This document shows positions 15,361 through 23,294 of a stretch of DNA of 23,927 bases, one piece after another. This DNA comes from CAYLYP01 sp964387795 (lineage in GTDB: Bacteria > Bacteroidota > Bacteroidia > Bacteroidales > UBA7960). Below the pieces are notes generated by a model that was not told where the DNA came from, ran no database searches, and saw nothing but the letters and a program-made list of their open reading frames with translations. Every line of letters begins with the position of its first letter. Positions within the stretch are counted from its first letter, which is position 1. A program made the translations under genes and the position numbers. The stretch spans positions 1 to 23,927 of the forward strand of contig CAYLYP010000048.1 of NCBI GenBank assembly GCA_964387795.1, given 5' to 3'.

Positions 15361-17025
15361 ATGAAAGGATTTTTTTCACCTTTTGCATTCTTCGTAATAG
15401 GTTTGTTTTTTTGCACATCCTTATCAGGACAAAATATACTTGGACAGGGAACTATCACCGGGAATTTCCAGACGGATATCCAGATGTCGAAACTTGATTC
15501 TATCATTGGCGCCCCTGAAGTAAATGAAAAGCTTTTGATGAATTCTTATGCAAACCTGCTTTATACAAACAATAATTTAACTGTTGGGGTGCGCTTTGAA
15601 AGCTATTTAAACCCTATGTTGGGCTATGAATCTGCATACAAAGGTTCAGGGATCCCATACCGTTTTGCTACTTATAAGCTCGACTGGCTTGAGGTTACTG
15701 CAGGTAACTTTTATGAACAGTTTGGCAACGGGCTCAGCCTTCGTACTTATGAAGATAAAAACCTTGGCATCGACAACTCACTTGATGGTGCAAGGGTTAT
15801 TGTTAAACCTTTGAAAGGGATCGTTTTAAAAGGCATCGTTGGCACCCAAAGGTATTATTGGGACAAAGGCGAAGGTATTGTTAGGGGTCTTGATGGTGAT
15901 TTTCACCTGAACCAATTCTTTTCGGGTTGGAATGATTCGAAAACACAGGTGATGCTTGGTGGCTCTTTTGTTAGTAAATACCAAAAAGACCAGAACCCCA
16001 TTTATATCCTTCCTGAAAATGTAGGTATTATGGCAGGGAGGCTAAACGTTTCGCATGGCGGATTGAATATTAGCAGCGAGTATGCAAATAAAATCAATGA
16101 CCCTTCAATGATAAATAACTATATTTATAAAAACGGGCAGGCCATGGTTATCAATGCTTCATATTCACAAAGCGGTTTTGGGTTGCTGTTGGCAGCCAAG
16201 CATATTGATAATATGAGTTTCAGGTCGGAAAGGGATGCATCGGGCAATGATCTTAGCATCAACTATCTGCCAGCTTTAACCCGCCAGCATACATACAGCC
16301 TTTCAGGGATGTACCCTTATGCTACCCAGCCAAATGGTGAAGTAGGGCTGTTGGCTGAACTTACCTATAAGTTTAAAAAAGGGAGCTTTCTTGGGGGCAA
16401 ATATGGCACCACCCTTACCCTTAACTATTCAAGGGCAAATGAGTTGAACAAAACCAAGCTCAACGACACTATTGCAATAGGTGAGGCAGGTACTGATGGT
16501 TATTCAGCCAAATTGTTTGATTTCGGCAAGGAATTATATTTCCAGGATTTCAACATCGAAATCACCAAACGTTTTTCAAAACAATTTAAGGGCGTATTCT
16601 CTTATGTGTATATCGATTATAATGAAGCTGTCATTGAAGGCCATCCAAGTGAATCTGACCCTATGATAAACGCACATGTAGGAATAGCCGACCTGGCTTT
16701 TACCCTGCCAAACCGCATGGGACTCAGGACCGAAATCCAGCATCTTTATACAAAACAGGATGAGGGAAACTGGGCTTCAATATTGTTGGAATACACAATT
16801 GCACCAAAATGGTCATTTTCTATTTGCGACCAGTATAACTATGGCAATGAAGTAAGTGAGAAACAGGTACATTACATTACAGCAGGGATGAGTTTCAACC
16901 ATCACAGCAGCCGTATTACAATGGCTTACGGCAAGCAGAGGGAAGGGATCATCTGTGTTGGAGGCGTTTGCCGCCATGTACCTGCCTCAAATGGACTAAC
17001 ACTTACTGTTTCAAGTAGTTTTTAA
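15361..17025 (+). CDS. Outer-membrane beta-barrel protein, DUF6029-like
   Basis: A 554-residue outer-membrane protein. The signal peptide ends at SLSGQ (about 24); the rest is strand-turn-strand with many glycines and aromatics and it finishes on phenylalanine (LTVSSSF), the usual barrel end. The N-terminal GQGTITGNFQTDIQM, the YYEQFGNGLSLRTYED-like segment and the near-terminal CVGGVCRHVPASNG (C532 and C537) are what I know from the DUF6029 family in Bacteroidota; function undescribed. The cysteine pair is notable because both flanking genes encode thiol proteins, so it may be a disulfide handled by them. It lies 92 bp after the tlpA-like gene, beyond a hairpin, and 114 bp before the Omp28-like gene. 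Family assignment moderately sure, outer-membrane location quite sure. Confidence 0.8.
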   Translation: MKGFFSPFAFFVIGLFFCTSLSGQNILGQGTITGNFQTDIQMSKLDSIIGAPEVNEKLLMNSYANLLYTNNNLTVGVRFESYLNPMLGYESAYKGSGIPYRFATYKLDWLEVTAGNFYEQFGNGLSLRTYEDKNLGIDNSLDGARVIVKPLKGIVLKGIVGTQRYYWDKGEGIVRGLDGDFHLNQFFSGWNDSKTQVMLGGSFVSKYQKDQNPIYILPENVGIMAGRLNVSHGGLNISSEYANKINDPSMINNYIYKNGQAMVINASYSQSGFGLLLAAKHIDNMSFRSERDASGNDLSINYLPALTRQHTYSLSGMYPYATQPNGEVGLLAELTYKFKKGSFLGGKYGTTLTLNYSRANELNKTKLNDTIAIGEAGTDGYSAKLFDFGKELYFQDFNIEITKRFSKQFKGVFSYVYIDYNEAVIEGHPSESDPMINAHVGIADLAFTLPNRMGLRTEIQHLYTKQDEGNWASILLEYTIAPKWSFSICDQYNYGNEVSEKQVHYITAGMSFNHHSSRITMAYGKQREGIICVGGVCRHVPASNGLTLTVSSSF

Positions 17026-17044
17026 TTTTAAAAAACGGAAGCAA

Positions 17045-17112
17045 GATGTAACGGATACGGGGGCTTCGACAGGCTCTGCCACCGTTCTAACCAGCAAACA
17101 TGAAGTTACATC
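17045..17112. repeat. Hairpin with REP-like core between the barrel and Omp28 genes
   Basis: GATGTAAC (17045-17052) pairs with GTTACATC (17105-17112). Inside lies GGCTTCGACAGGCTCTGCCA (17062-17081), close to the REP-like GGCTTCGACAGGCTCAG motif found in many Bacteroidota spacers. It may moderate read-through into the lipoprotein gene. Confidence 0.6.
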
Positions 17113-17139
17113 CGACCTTAAACAATTAATAATAAACAA

Positions 17140-17976
17140 ATGAAGAACCATTTTTATATATCGTTCTGTCTGGCAGCATTTATGGCATTTTCCCTTTTCT
17201 CATGTGATGAAATAGAAGGGCCATACAAGGAAACTAACCAGACTGATACCACAACAACCGGAGAAGTGGTTAAAAAAGTATTGCTCGAAGAGTTTACCGG
17301 TCATAAATGCCCAAACTGTCCTGATGGAGCAGCTTCTGCCCATGCACTCAAGGAATTGTATGGCGACAAGCTTGTTATTGTAGCCATTCACTCAGGCTAT
17401 TTTGCTACTACTACTTCCCCTGATTTCACCTATGATTTCAGGACTCCGGAAGGAGAGGACTTATACAGCAGTTTTGGGGTAACCACAAACCCTATTGGGA
17501 TGATTAACCGTAAGGAGTTTTCAGGAAAAAAACTTCAAACACATACCTCATGGAGCACTTATGTTAGCGGTGAAATGGATGTTGAACCCGTTATAGGGCT
17601 TAAGATTGAAAACACCTACGACGCTGATACAAGGGCACTCTCAGTAAAGGTGACCGCTAAAACGGTTACAGCGCTTACCGAGAACTATAAAATCTGTGTC
17701 CAGATAACTGAGAATGGCATAGTGAAGCCCCAACAATCATCATCAGGGATTAATCAAAACTATGTACATGACCATGTATTGAGGCAGACTTTGAACACTG
17801 CCTGGGGTGAAGATATTGCTTTGAGTGGTGCTTCAGGCACTGAGGCAATAAAAAACTACAACATCACATTAAACAATGATTGGGTCGCAGAAAATTGTTC
17901 AGTTGTTGCATATATTTATAATTCTGCTAACTTTGAAGTCGTTCAGGCAGAAGAAATAAGTATCATCAACCCATAA
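17140..17976 (+). CDS. Omp28-related lipoprotein with CxxC motif
   Basis: A 278-residue lipoprotein: signal MKNHFYISFCLAAFMAFSLFSC with the lipid-bearing cysteine at 22. Residues about 45-150 match the thioredoxin-like domain of Omp28-related proteins: VLLEEFTGHKCPNCPDGAASAH with C57 and C60, YGDKLVIVAIHSGYFA, and FGVTTNPIGMINRKEF. The remainder is a beta-sandwich-like domain. First described from Porphyromonas gingivalis outer membrane; presumably surface- or periplasm-facing redox or folding function, not established. It ends 5 bp before the DUF418 gene, so the two are co-translated. With the TlpA-like protein two genes upstream it makes a set of extracytoplasmic CxxC proteins. Confidence 0.88.
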   Translation: MKNHFYISFCLAAFMAFSLFSCDEIEGPYKETNQTDTTTTGEVVKKVLLEEFTGHKCPNCPDGAASAHALKELYGDKLVIVAIHSGYFATTTSPDFTYDFRTPEGEDLYSSFGVTTNPIGMINRKEFSGKKLQTHTSWSTYVSGEMDVEPVIGLKIENTYDADTRALSVKVTAKTVTALTENYKICVQITENGIVKPQQSSSGINQNYVHDHVLRQTLNTAWGEDIALSGASGTEAIKNYNITLNNDWVAENCSVVAYIYNSANFEVVQAEEISIINP

Positions 17977-17981
17977 ACAAT

Positions 17982-19223
17982 ATGACACAGACATTTCAAC
18001 CATATCAGGCAGGTGAACGTTTTCATCTGCCTGATTTGCTTAGGGGAGTTGCCTTATTTGGCATCTTAGTTGTTAATATGGCCATGTTCAGTGCCCCTCT
18101 TTCTTATTACATTGATTCATCAAGCCATTGGCTGGGAACGGGAAACTTCATCTCCCACGCCTTTATCCGCTTCTTTTTTGAAGGGAAGTTTTATTCCCTG
18201 TTCTCAATCCTGTTTGGGATGGGATTTTATCTTTTTTATAAAAAAGCTGAAGCTCAACCCATAATCAATACGTTGTATTTAAGACGGTTGTTTGTCCTGC
18301 TCCTTTTTGGGATAGCACATGTTTATTTTCTTTGGTATGGCGATATCCTTGTTTTTTACGCCTGTATCGCTTTGTTTCTTTTTGCTTTTAAGTCATGCAA
18401 GAACAAAACACTAATAATTTGGATTGTTGTTTTGCTGGCAATACCCATTTTATTTACGGGCTTTTCTGCACTGATGATTAAACTGGCTCAGATGTCACCT
18501 ACAGGGGCAGAGATAATGGATAAAAATATCCAGGCACAGATTGAGGCATTTAAAAATTTGGGGGACAAAGCATTAGTAGTCTATAGCAGTGGTGGTTTTT
18601 CTGAAATAGTAGGTGTCCGCTGGGCAGAGTATAAGGTTACATTAACAGCACTGATTGTAATGGGGCCTAACATCCTGGCCATGTTCCTTTGCGGTTTGCT
18701 CCTTGCGCGCAAAGGTTATTTGACAGTACATGCAAAAACCACATCTTTCTTTAAAAAAGCATTGATCTGGGGATTACTGATCGGGATACCTGCAAACCTT
18801 TTGTTCACCTGGAAAGCAATGACAGCTAGTAGTTTTATGCCTTCCACCGATTCAATATTAAGCACTATAGGCTCAAATATTGGAGGGGCTTCATTTGCAA
18901 TTGCCATGATTGGCTTTTGGGGATTGATATATCAAAAAGGCTGGTTGAAGAAACTTACAGTGTTTTTGGCAAATACAGGGCGTATGGCTTTAAGTGTATA
19001 TCTTCTTGAGTCCATCATTTGCACCAGCCTGTTTTATTCTTATGGCTTTGGCCTTTTCGGGAAAGTAAGCCTGTATGAAGGGATACTGCTTGCTTTTGTA
19101 ATTTATGTTGCACTGGCATTTTTAAGCCAGTATCTGGCAAAGAAACTACATTTCGGACCGGCTGAATGGCTTTGGAGGTCGCTTACCTATTTAAAAATCC
19201 AACCATTTATTAAACGCCCATAG
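17982..19223 (+). CDS. DUF418/YeiB-family membrane protein
   Basis: A 413-residue integral membrane protein with about ten hydrophobic segments. It has the family's opening LPDLLRGVALFGILVVNMAMF (17-37), the FEGKFYSLFSILFGMGFY loop (about 64-81), and the DUF418 closing segment with GPAEWLWRSLTY near 393-404. The family is distantly related to acyltransferase-3 proteins; its substrate is unknown. Start ATG at 17982 follows the Omp28-like stop by 5 bp, indicating translational coupling. A short hairpin (AGCTTAA/TTAAGCT, 19222-19239) overlaps its stop codon, with no T tract. Confidence 0.9.
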   Translation: MTQTFQPYQAGERFHLPDLLRGVALFGILVVNMAMFSAPLSYYIDSSSHWLGTGNFISHAFIRFFFEGKFYSLFSILFGMGFYLFYKKAEAQPIINTLYLRRLFVLLLFGIAHVYFLWYGDILVFYACIALFLFAFKSCKNKTLIIWIVVLLAIPILFTGFSALMIKLAQMSPTGAEIMDKNIQAQIEAFKNLGDKALVVYSSGGFSEIVGVRWAEYKVTLTALIVMGPNILAMFLCGLLLARKGYLTVHAKTTSFFKKALIWGLLIGIPANLLFTWKAMTASSFMPSTDSILSTIGSNIGGASFAIAMIGFWGLIYQKGWLKKLTVFLANTGRMALSVYLLESIICTSLFYSYGFGLFGKVSLYEGILLAFVIYVALAFLSQYLAKKLHFGPAEWLWRSLTYLKIQPFIKRP

Positions 19224-19271
19224 CTTAAATCATTAAGCTCCATCAGATTATTAACTTAAAACTATAGATAC

Positions 19272-20420
19272 ATGAAAAAGTGGATGAAAGTATTGCTCAT
19301 CGTACTGGTATGCTTATGCATCCTGGTATTGATCATGCCCGGATACCTGCGCCGTGCGCTTATCTATACCAATGTGGGCATAGATGATTATACAATTTTC
19401 GAGAACAGGGAGATTGTGGCATCGCAACCTCAGGAACTGGAGTTGCACCCCTTTTACAACCAACTTAAATGGGATAACAAATACAATGATGAGTTTTTCT
19501 CATATAGCCCAGTTGCCTTTTTAATCATGAAGGATGATTGCATCCTATTGGAAGATTATTACGAAGAATATGGCCCTGAAAGCCTTAGCAATTCGTTCAG
19601 TATGGCAAAAAGCATTGTTTCCTTGCTTATTGGGATTGCAATAGATGAAGGCAAGATAAAAGATGTAAACCAGCCTGTTAAGGATTTCCTTCCTGATTTT
19701 GAAGCAGCTAAAAGTGGTGAACTGACAATAGAGCATTTGTTGACAATGAGTTCAGGCCTTGATTGGGATGAAGCCTATTCGAGTGCTTTTTCAATAACAA
19801 CAAAAGCCTATTATGGCCAGGACCTTGAAGGCCTGCTAAAACCACTTGGATTGATAGAAAAACCAGGAGTAACAAATAACTATGTGAGCGGCAATAGCCA
19901 ATTGCTTGCCATGATCATAAATAAAGCAACAGGAAAAACGGTTTCTGAATATGCATCAGAAAAGCTTTGGGGACCTATTGGCGCAAGCCACAATGCCTTA
20001 TGGAGCCTAGATGACAAGGATGGCATTGAGAAGGCCTATTGTTGTTTTAACACCAATGCAAGGGATTTTGCCCGACTGGGGCTCCTTGTATTGAATGAAG
20101 GCAATTGGCATGGCAAACAGATTATCTCCTCCGATTATATAAACAAAGCTACCCAGGCCGCAAGCTGGTTAAAGAAGCCTGATGGAAGCCCTGTTGATAA
20201 TTATGGGTACCAGTTTTGGACCATTAACCATCGTGGCCATCAGATCCCTTATTTCAGGGGCATCCTTGGACAATACATATTTATCATTAAGGATTACAAT
20301 GCTGTTGTTGTAAGGCTAGGCCACAAGAGAGCTGACATCAGGAAAAATGACATCCCGGTTGATATTTTTCTATATCTTGATATGTCCCTCGACTTGCTTG
20401 AACAATACGAAAATAATTAG
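19272..20420 (+). CDS. Membrane-anchored serine hydrolase (beta-lactamase class C-like)
   Basis: A 382-residue protein with an N-terminal membrane anchor (residues 5-24, very hydrophobic) and a serine-hydrolase domain of the beta-lactamase/penicillin-binding-protein C type. The nucleophile motif is S110-M-A-K113 in NSFSMAKSIVSLLIG; the second motif is Y204 in NNYVSGNSQLLAMII; a HRGH segment in the last quarter takes the place of the KTG-like box. The layout resembles 6-aminohexanoate-dimer hydrolase (NylB) and related esterases/amidases rather than true beta-lactamases, and no resistance role is implied. Located 48 bp after the DUF418 gene and probably the last gene of the series. Its TAG stop lies inside the first unit of an 8-bp array, as with the U32 gene. 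Confidence 0.9.
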   Translation: MKKWMKVLLIVLVCLCILVLIMPGYLRRALIYTNVGIDDYTIFENREIVASQPQELELHPFYNQLKWDNKYNDEFFSYSPVAFLIMKDDCILLEDYYEEYGPESLSNSFSMAKSIVSLLIGIAIDEGKIKDVNQPVKDFLPDFEAAKSGELTIEHLLTMSSGLDWDEAYSSAFSITTKAYYGQDLEGLLKPLGLIEKPGVTNNYVSGNSQLLAMIINKATGKTVSEYASEKLWGPIGASHNALWSLDDKDGIEKAYCCFNTNARDFARLGLLVLNEGNWHGKQIISSDYINKATQAASWLKKPDGSPVDNYGYQFWTINHRGHQIPYFRGILGQYIFIIKDYNAVVVRLGHKRADIRKNDIPVDIFLYLDMSLDLLEQYENN

Positions 20421-20466
20421 CAAATTAGCAAATTAGCAAATTAGCAAATTAGCAAATTAGCAAATT
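20415..20466. repeat. 8-bp tandem-repeat element V, copy c (6 units)
   Basis: Six units of AATTAGCA from 20415, then AATTGAATACAAAAGCAG as in copies a and b, with opposed TTTGCTA units at 20545-20562. Unit 1 contains the serine-hydrolase stop codon (20418-20420). Confidence 0.85.
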
Positions 20467-20554
20467 GAATACAAAAGCAGTGGGTTAAGTGAATCTTTTC
20501 TATTTTTCTCAGAGGTTTTGTAATTATAGTTTCAAATTCTCGTGTTTGCTAGTT

Positions 20555-20614
20555 TGCTAATTTTCCTGAATCCTTTTCAAATAACCTTACCACAGGGGAT
20601 TTGAGATGACGTTG
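20555..20614. repeat. Repeat R, 5'-truncated copy
   Basis: GCTAATTTTCCTGAATCCTT followed by a CAAATAACC-to-GATGACGTTG stretch, matching the right two-thirds of repeat R at 20668-20760. It is fused to the opposed units of element V, which share TTTGCTAATT. Confidence 0.75.
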
Positions 20615-20667
20615 TGCAAAGGAAATTTGTATTTCAATTTGCTAATTTGCTAATTGCATCCGGTGGG

Positions 20668-20760
20668 ATCTCTCACCCCTGCGGACTATTCATAGCATTG
20701 TTGCTAATTTTCCTGATTCCTTTTCAAATAACCTTACCACAGGGGATTTGAGATGACGTT
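20668..20760. repeat. Repeat R, full copy 1
   Basis: About 90 bp from ATCTCTCACCCCTGCGG to CCACAGGGGATTTGAGAT; these ends are an imperfect inverted repeat. The match to copy 2 (22292-22383) is about 90%. Fragment A opens at its right end. Confidence 0.8.
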
Positions 20761-20929
20761 GGTCTGTGGATTGTATTATACAACAAATAAAACGTGGAAA
20801 TCAGTTTCAAGGAATGGCTTTATTTCTTTTTCTGTAACTGCTAAAGGTTTTTCTTTTAATTTTGGGCTTTCTGTTTTTTCAGGTGAAGTAAACATAATAA
20901 ATTCAAAAATAGTTTTTCCTTCCAATTAA
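20753..20929 (+). pseudogene. Orphan C-terminal fragment A
   Basis: Fifty-eight codons open from an ATG that is part of repeat R, so the start is probably accidental; in-frame sequence upstream is repeat. The product (CGLYYTTNKTWKSVSRNGF ... NIINSKIVFPSN) is beta-like and looks like the end of a larger protein. The stop is 6 bp before the next lipoprotein ATG, spacing typical of coupled genes. No family recognised. It may be a displaced toxin tip or a chance frame. Confidence 0.35.
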
Positions 20930-20935
20930 TCTACA

Positions 20936-21514
20936 ATGAAAAATTATTCAGTAGTTTTGATTGTATTTTATATGTTTTTTGGTTTTGGATGTTCAACAAC
21001 TAAAACCAATAACCCGTGTAATGAAATCAAAGATGAACTCATCGATTGCTTTGTTGAAAAATACCAAAAAGAAGGAATTGATGTTTTGAAGGCACTTAAG
21101 CAACTTGAGGAATTGGCAATTGAAACTCAAAATTTAAAAGATTGTTCAAGTAGTTCATATTTTCAAATGTTTGAAATAGCTGCAAAAAAAAATAGTTTCC
21201 CCTTTGTGAACAAAGATGATTTTTTCAAAGGTGTTATGAATCTTAAGAACTTTCCTCTAGATTTCACTTGTGATGGCTTTGGAAATGATAATTCTTTTGA
21301 GGTTTTATCAAAATTCAACAAGCTAACAGAAAAAATTGCTGAGCACATGGAAAACAATAGTGCTGAAAAAATAGATTTCTGTAAATTAATCGTTGAAGTA
21401 TTTGATATTTCTGATTTTGATTCATTGTATGTTAGATATTCTTTGTTGACTTTTGTTACATGGCAGGAATATTCACTCAATTCAATACAACGGAATTTGA
21501 GGTTATTAAGGTGA
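20936..21514 (+). CDS. Small lipoprotein, immunity-like candidate 1
   Basis: A 192-residue protein with a lipoprotein signal (MKNYSVVLIVFYMFFGFGC, cysteine at 19, then STT). The mature part is largely helical and acidic with four more cysteines (CNEIKDELIDC, DLKDC-like segments, DFCKLIVEVF). I do not recognise the family. It starts 6 bp after fragment A and ends 17 bp before fragment B begins, is strongly AT-rich, and uses AT-rich codons unlike the genes before 20420. Placement after a severed protein end and a small acidic product fit a periplasmic immunity protein, but that is inference. Confidence 0.65.
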   Translation: MKNYSVVLIVFYMFFGFGCSTTKTNNPCNEIKDELIDCFVEKYQKEGIDVLKALKQLEELAIETQNLKDCSSSSYFQMFEIAAKKNSFPFVNKDDFFKGVMNLKNFPLDFTCDGFGNDNSFEVLSKFNKLTEKIAEHMENNSAEKIDFCKLIVEVFDISDFDSLYVRYSLLTFVTWQEYSLNSIQRNLRLLR

Positions 21515-21531
21515 AGCAAATTCAGTTTTAA

Positions 21532-21696
21532 TTAACAATAAGTTTGTTAATTGACTATGAAATGGTGTCTGGAGAAAAGACTCCGATTGAGGATTTTAGT
21601 AAATCAGGAGTTCACAGAATTTCATCAGAAATGGCAAAAGGAACCAGATTCCAGTCGGTTTTTGGCAACACAGGTGAAGTGAAATTTTTTAATTGA
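21532..21696 (+). pseudogene. Orphan C-terminal fragment B
   Basis: An open frame of 54 codons without upstream start (stop TAA at 21529). It reads IDYEMVSGEKTPIEDFSKSG, then VHRISSEMAKGTRFQSVFGN, ending GEVKFFN. The composition is protein-like: mixed charged and polar residues, with a likely helix. An internal ATG at 21562 would give 44 residues. It ends 18 bp before the next gene. It looks like the last part of an enzyme-like domain; I cannot name it. Confidence 0.45.
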
Positions 21697-21714
21697 CTAA
21701 TAAAATAGAACAAG

Positions 21715-22155
21715 ATGAAAAAGTTTCTGTTGCTTTCTTTAATTCTAACTTTTCTATTATTATTGTGCGTTGATTGTTTAACAATTTATAAACATAGGTA
21801 TTCAATTGAAGCAGATAACAATCGGTATATTTTTGATTGTCAATTAATGGAACTAAGAAGCGGGATGGAACTAGGAGAACTTCCTATGACAGTTATTTTT
21901 GAGAAAATAAAAAGAGTTCATTCAAAAATTGAAATTAGTGGTGCAGTTTATTATAATGATTCAATAAAAATACCACTTGTGGGTATTTATTGTACTTCTT
22001 CTCCTTTAACTTCTGGACCAAGAATTTTACCAATTTCTTTTTCTGATATAAGTGGGAACTTTAAATTCACTATTGATCAAGAAATTTATGATATTATCAT
22101 ATTTACGGATCCCGGCATGGAATGTAAAGTTTTTAAGATCGTTCCTAAGGATTAA
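21715..22155 (+). CDS. Small exported or anchored protein, immunity-like candidate 2
   Basis: A 146-residue protein with a strongly hydrophobic N-terminus (MKKFLLLSLILTFLLLLCVDC) that can be a signal anchor or signal peptide; LLLC or CVDC could serve as a weak lipobox. The rest is beta-rich (IEISGAVYYNDSIKIPLVGIY, FSDISGNFKFTIDQEIYDIIIF) and resembles a small carboxypeptidase-regulatory-like sandwich (a SGNFKFTID-type turn). No family is certain. It begins 18 bp after fragment B, the same arrangement as its neighbours. Confidence 0.65.
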   Translation: MKKFLLLSLILTFLLLLCVDCLTIYKHRYSIEADNNRYIFDCQLMELRSGMELGELPMTVIFEKIKRVHSKIEISGAVYYNDSIKIPLVGIYCTSSPLTSGPRILPISFSDISGNFKFTIDQEIYDIIIFTDPGMECKVFKIVPKD

Positions 22156-22291
22156 TAATATTCCATATTGGCCTTATTCCAGAATTTTCTTATTCTTTAG
22201 ATTTAAGAATTAAGAACTATATTCAATGATTTGAATTTGATTAACAATTTTACATTGCTTAAGATAAAATCTGCAACCCTTAAAAAGGGGA

Positions 22292-22383
22292 ATCTCTCAC
22301 CCCTGCGGACTATTAATAGCAGTGCTGCTAATTTTCCTGATTCCATTTCAAATAAACTTACCACAGGGGATTTGAGATAACGT
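22292..22383. repeat. Repeat R, full copy 2
   Basis: ATCTCTCACCCCTGCGGACT to ACAGGGGATTTGAGATAACG with about nine changes from copy 1. Imperfect terminal inverted repeats as in copy 1. It sits between gene 2 and fragment C. Confidence 0.8.
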
Positions 22384-22426
22384 CTTTCGATCATAAAAGG
22401 GAGGGGTGGAATCAGGGGGCATATAA

Positions 22427-22602
22427 GAAGATAGATATTACTTGCAGGATTATAAAGTTTACCTTAAATTCGTTGGCATAACGTTTGAAGCAGAGCAGAC
22501 AACAGTAGCAGTGATTGACATAAGGATGAATTAAAAAGATTTGAAAATAATAATTATCCTGATATAATTCTTGAAAAGCAGTTAACTAGTAAAAGTCATT
22601 AA
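22427..22602 (+). pseudogene. Orphan C-terminal fragment C, frameshifted
   Basis: Frame one reads EDRYYLQDYKVYLKFVGITF then EAEQTTVAVIDIRMN and stops at 22534. Another frame takes over from about 22515 with HKDELKRFENNNYPDIILEK, then QLTSKSH and stop at 22602. Joined by one frameshift near 22512-22520 the two make one hydrophilic protein end (…VAVID-HKDELKRFENNN…). The stop is 17 bp before the next gene's ATG. No start codon context. Family unknown. Confidence 0.45.
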
Positions 22603-22619
22603 TTTAAAAATCATTGAAA

Positions 22620-23096
22620 ATGAATTCAATAATACTGACTTACGTTTGTAAAAACAGCATGGTTTCAATTAAAAAAAATATTCCAATAAATGAATATTTT
22701 GATTTAGATGAAGTGGAAGCATTAACAATAGAATCATCTCCTAAATTTTCAAATCCTTATGAATATTCTGGATTTGAACCTAAAGAACTTTTATATTTGA
22801 CACTAGTGCTTATTGTTGGTAATAATAGAAGGACTTTTAAACAAACATTTTGGAATAATGGTGCAAATATATTAACTGAGAGGCTTGATGAAGGAAAAGA
22901 AAATTATAGGGAGATAATTCTATCATTAAAATTTAAAGGAGAAGAGTATGAAACAATAAGGTTGGTATGTATCAATGGAGTTTTCTTACCAGTTTACCAT
23001 GGTTTTTTCATGTTAGACGAGAATGGAAATGAAATTGAAATAAATAAGACAGAAAGATTGTTTTTGGATATTTTAAAAAATAGGATTGGATTGTGA
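22620..23096 (+). CDS. Small cytosolic-type protein, immunity-like candidate 3
   Basis: A 158-residue protein without signal peptide. I start at ATG 22620 (MNSIILTYVCKNSMVSIKKN); a TTG two codons upstream is less likely. Acidic and mixed alpha/beta (INEYFDLDEVEALTIESS, ERLDEGKENYREIILSLKF, YETIRLVCINGVFLPVY, FMLDENGNEIEINKTERLFL). No known family recognised. Its predicted cytosolic place sets it apart from the lipoproteins beside it. Located 17 bp after fragment C. Confidence 0.6.
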   Translation: MNSIILTYVCKNSMVSIKKNIPINEYFDLDEVEALTIESSPKFSNPYEYSGFEPKELLYLTLVLIVGNNRRTFKQTFWNNGANILTERLDEGKENYREIILSLKFKGEEYETIRLVCINGVFLPVYHGFFMLDENGNEIEINKTERLFLDILKNRIGL

Positions 23097-23143
23097 AGTT
23101 TGGAGGTGTTTAAAAGAAAGTATTCAAATAAGTAAAGCAATAA

Positions 23144-23290
23144 TTAAATACCCATCGCTTAACCTCCGCCACCAACTACAACGAAAAAGGGCTGTGGAGT
23201 GATATTCATTATGATGAATGGGAGTCATTATATGGCATAAAATTTGAACCAACAATAGGCGTGTTTAAAGTAATCGATAGTAATTTTTAA
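23144..23290 (+). pseudogene. Orphan C-terminal fragment D with RHS-like start
   Basis: An open frame of 48 codons with no start codon (TAA at 23141). It starts LNTHRLTSATNYNEKGLW, where HRLTSAT resembles the NRLTSAT motif of RHS/YD repeats, then continues DIHYDEWESLYGIKFEP and TIGVFKVIDSNF. The first 12 codons use more G and C (CGC, ACC, TCC, GCC) than the rest, as if a repeat core meets an AT-rich variable tip. The stop is 4 bp before the next lipoprotein gene. Confidence 0.5.
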
Positions 23291-23294
23291 TGAC

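Noticed and set aside
19272..20420. Beta-lactamase resistance gene
   Set aside because: The SxxK and Tyr motifs belong to a wide serine-hydrolase family; the layout is closer to NylB-like esterases.
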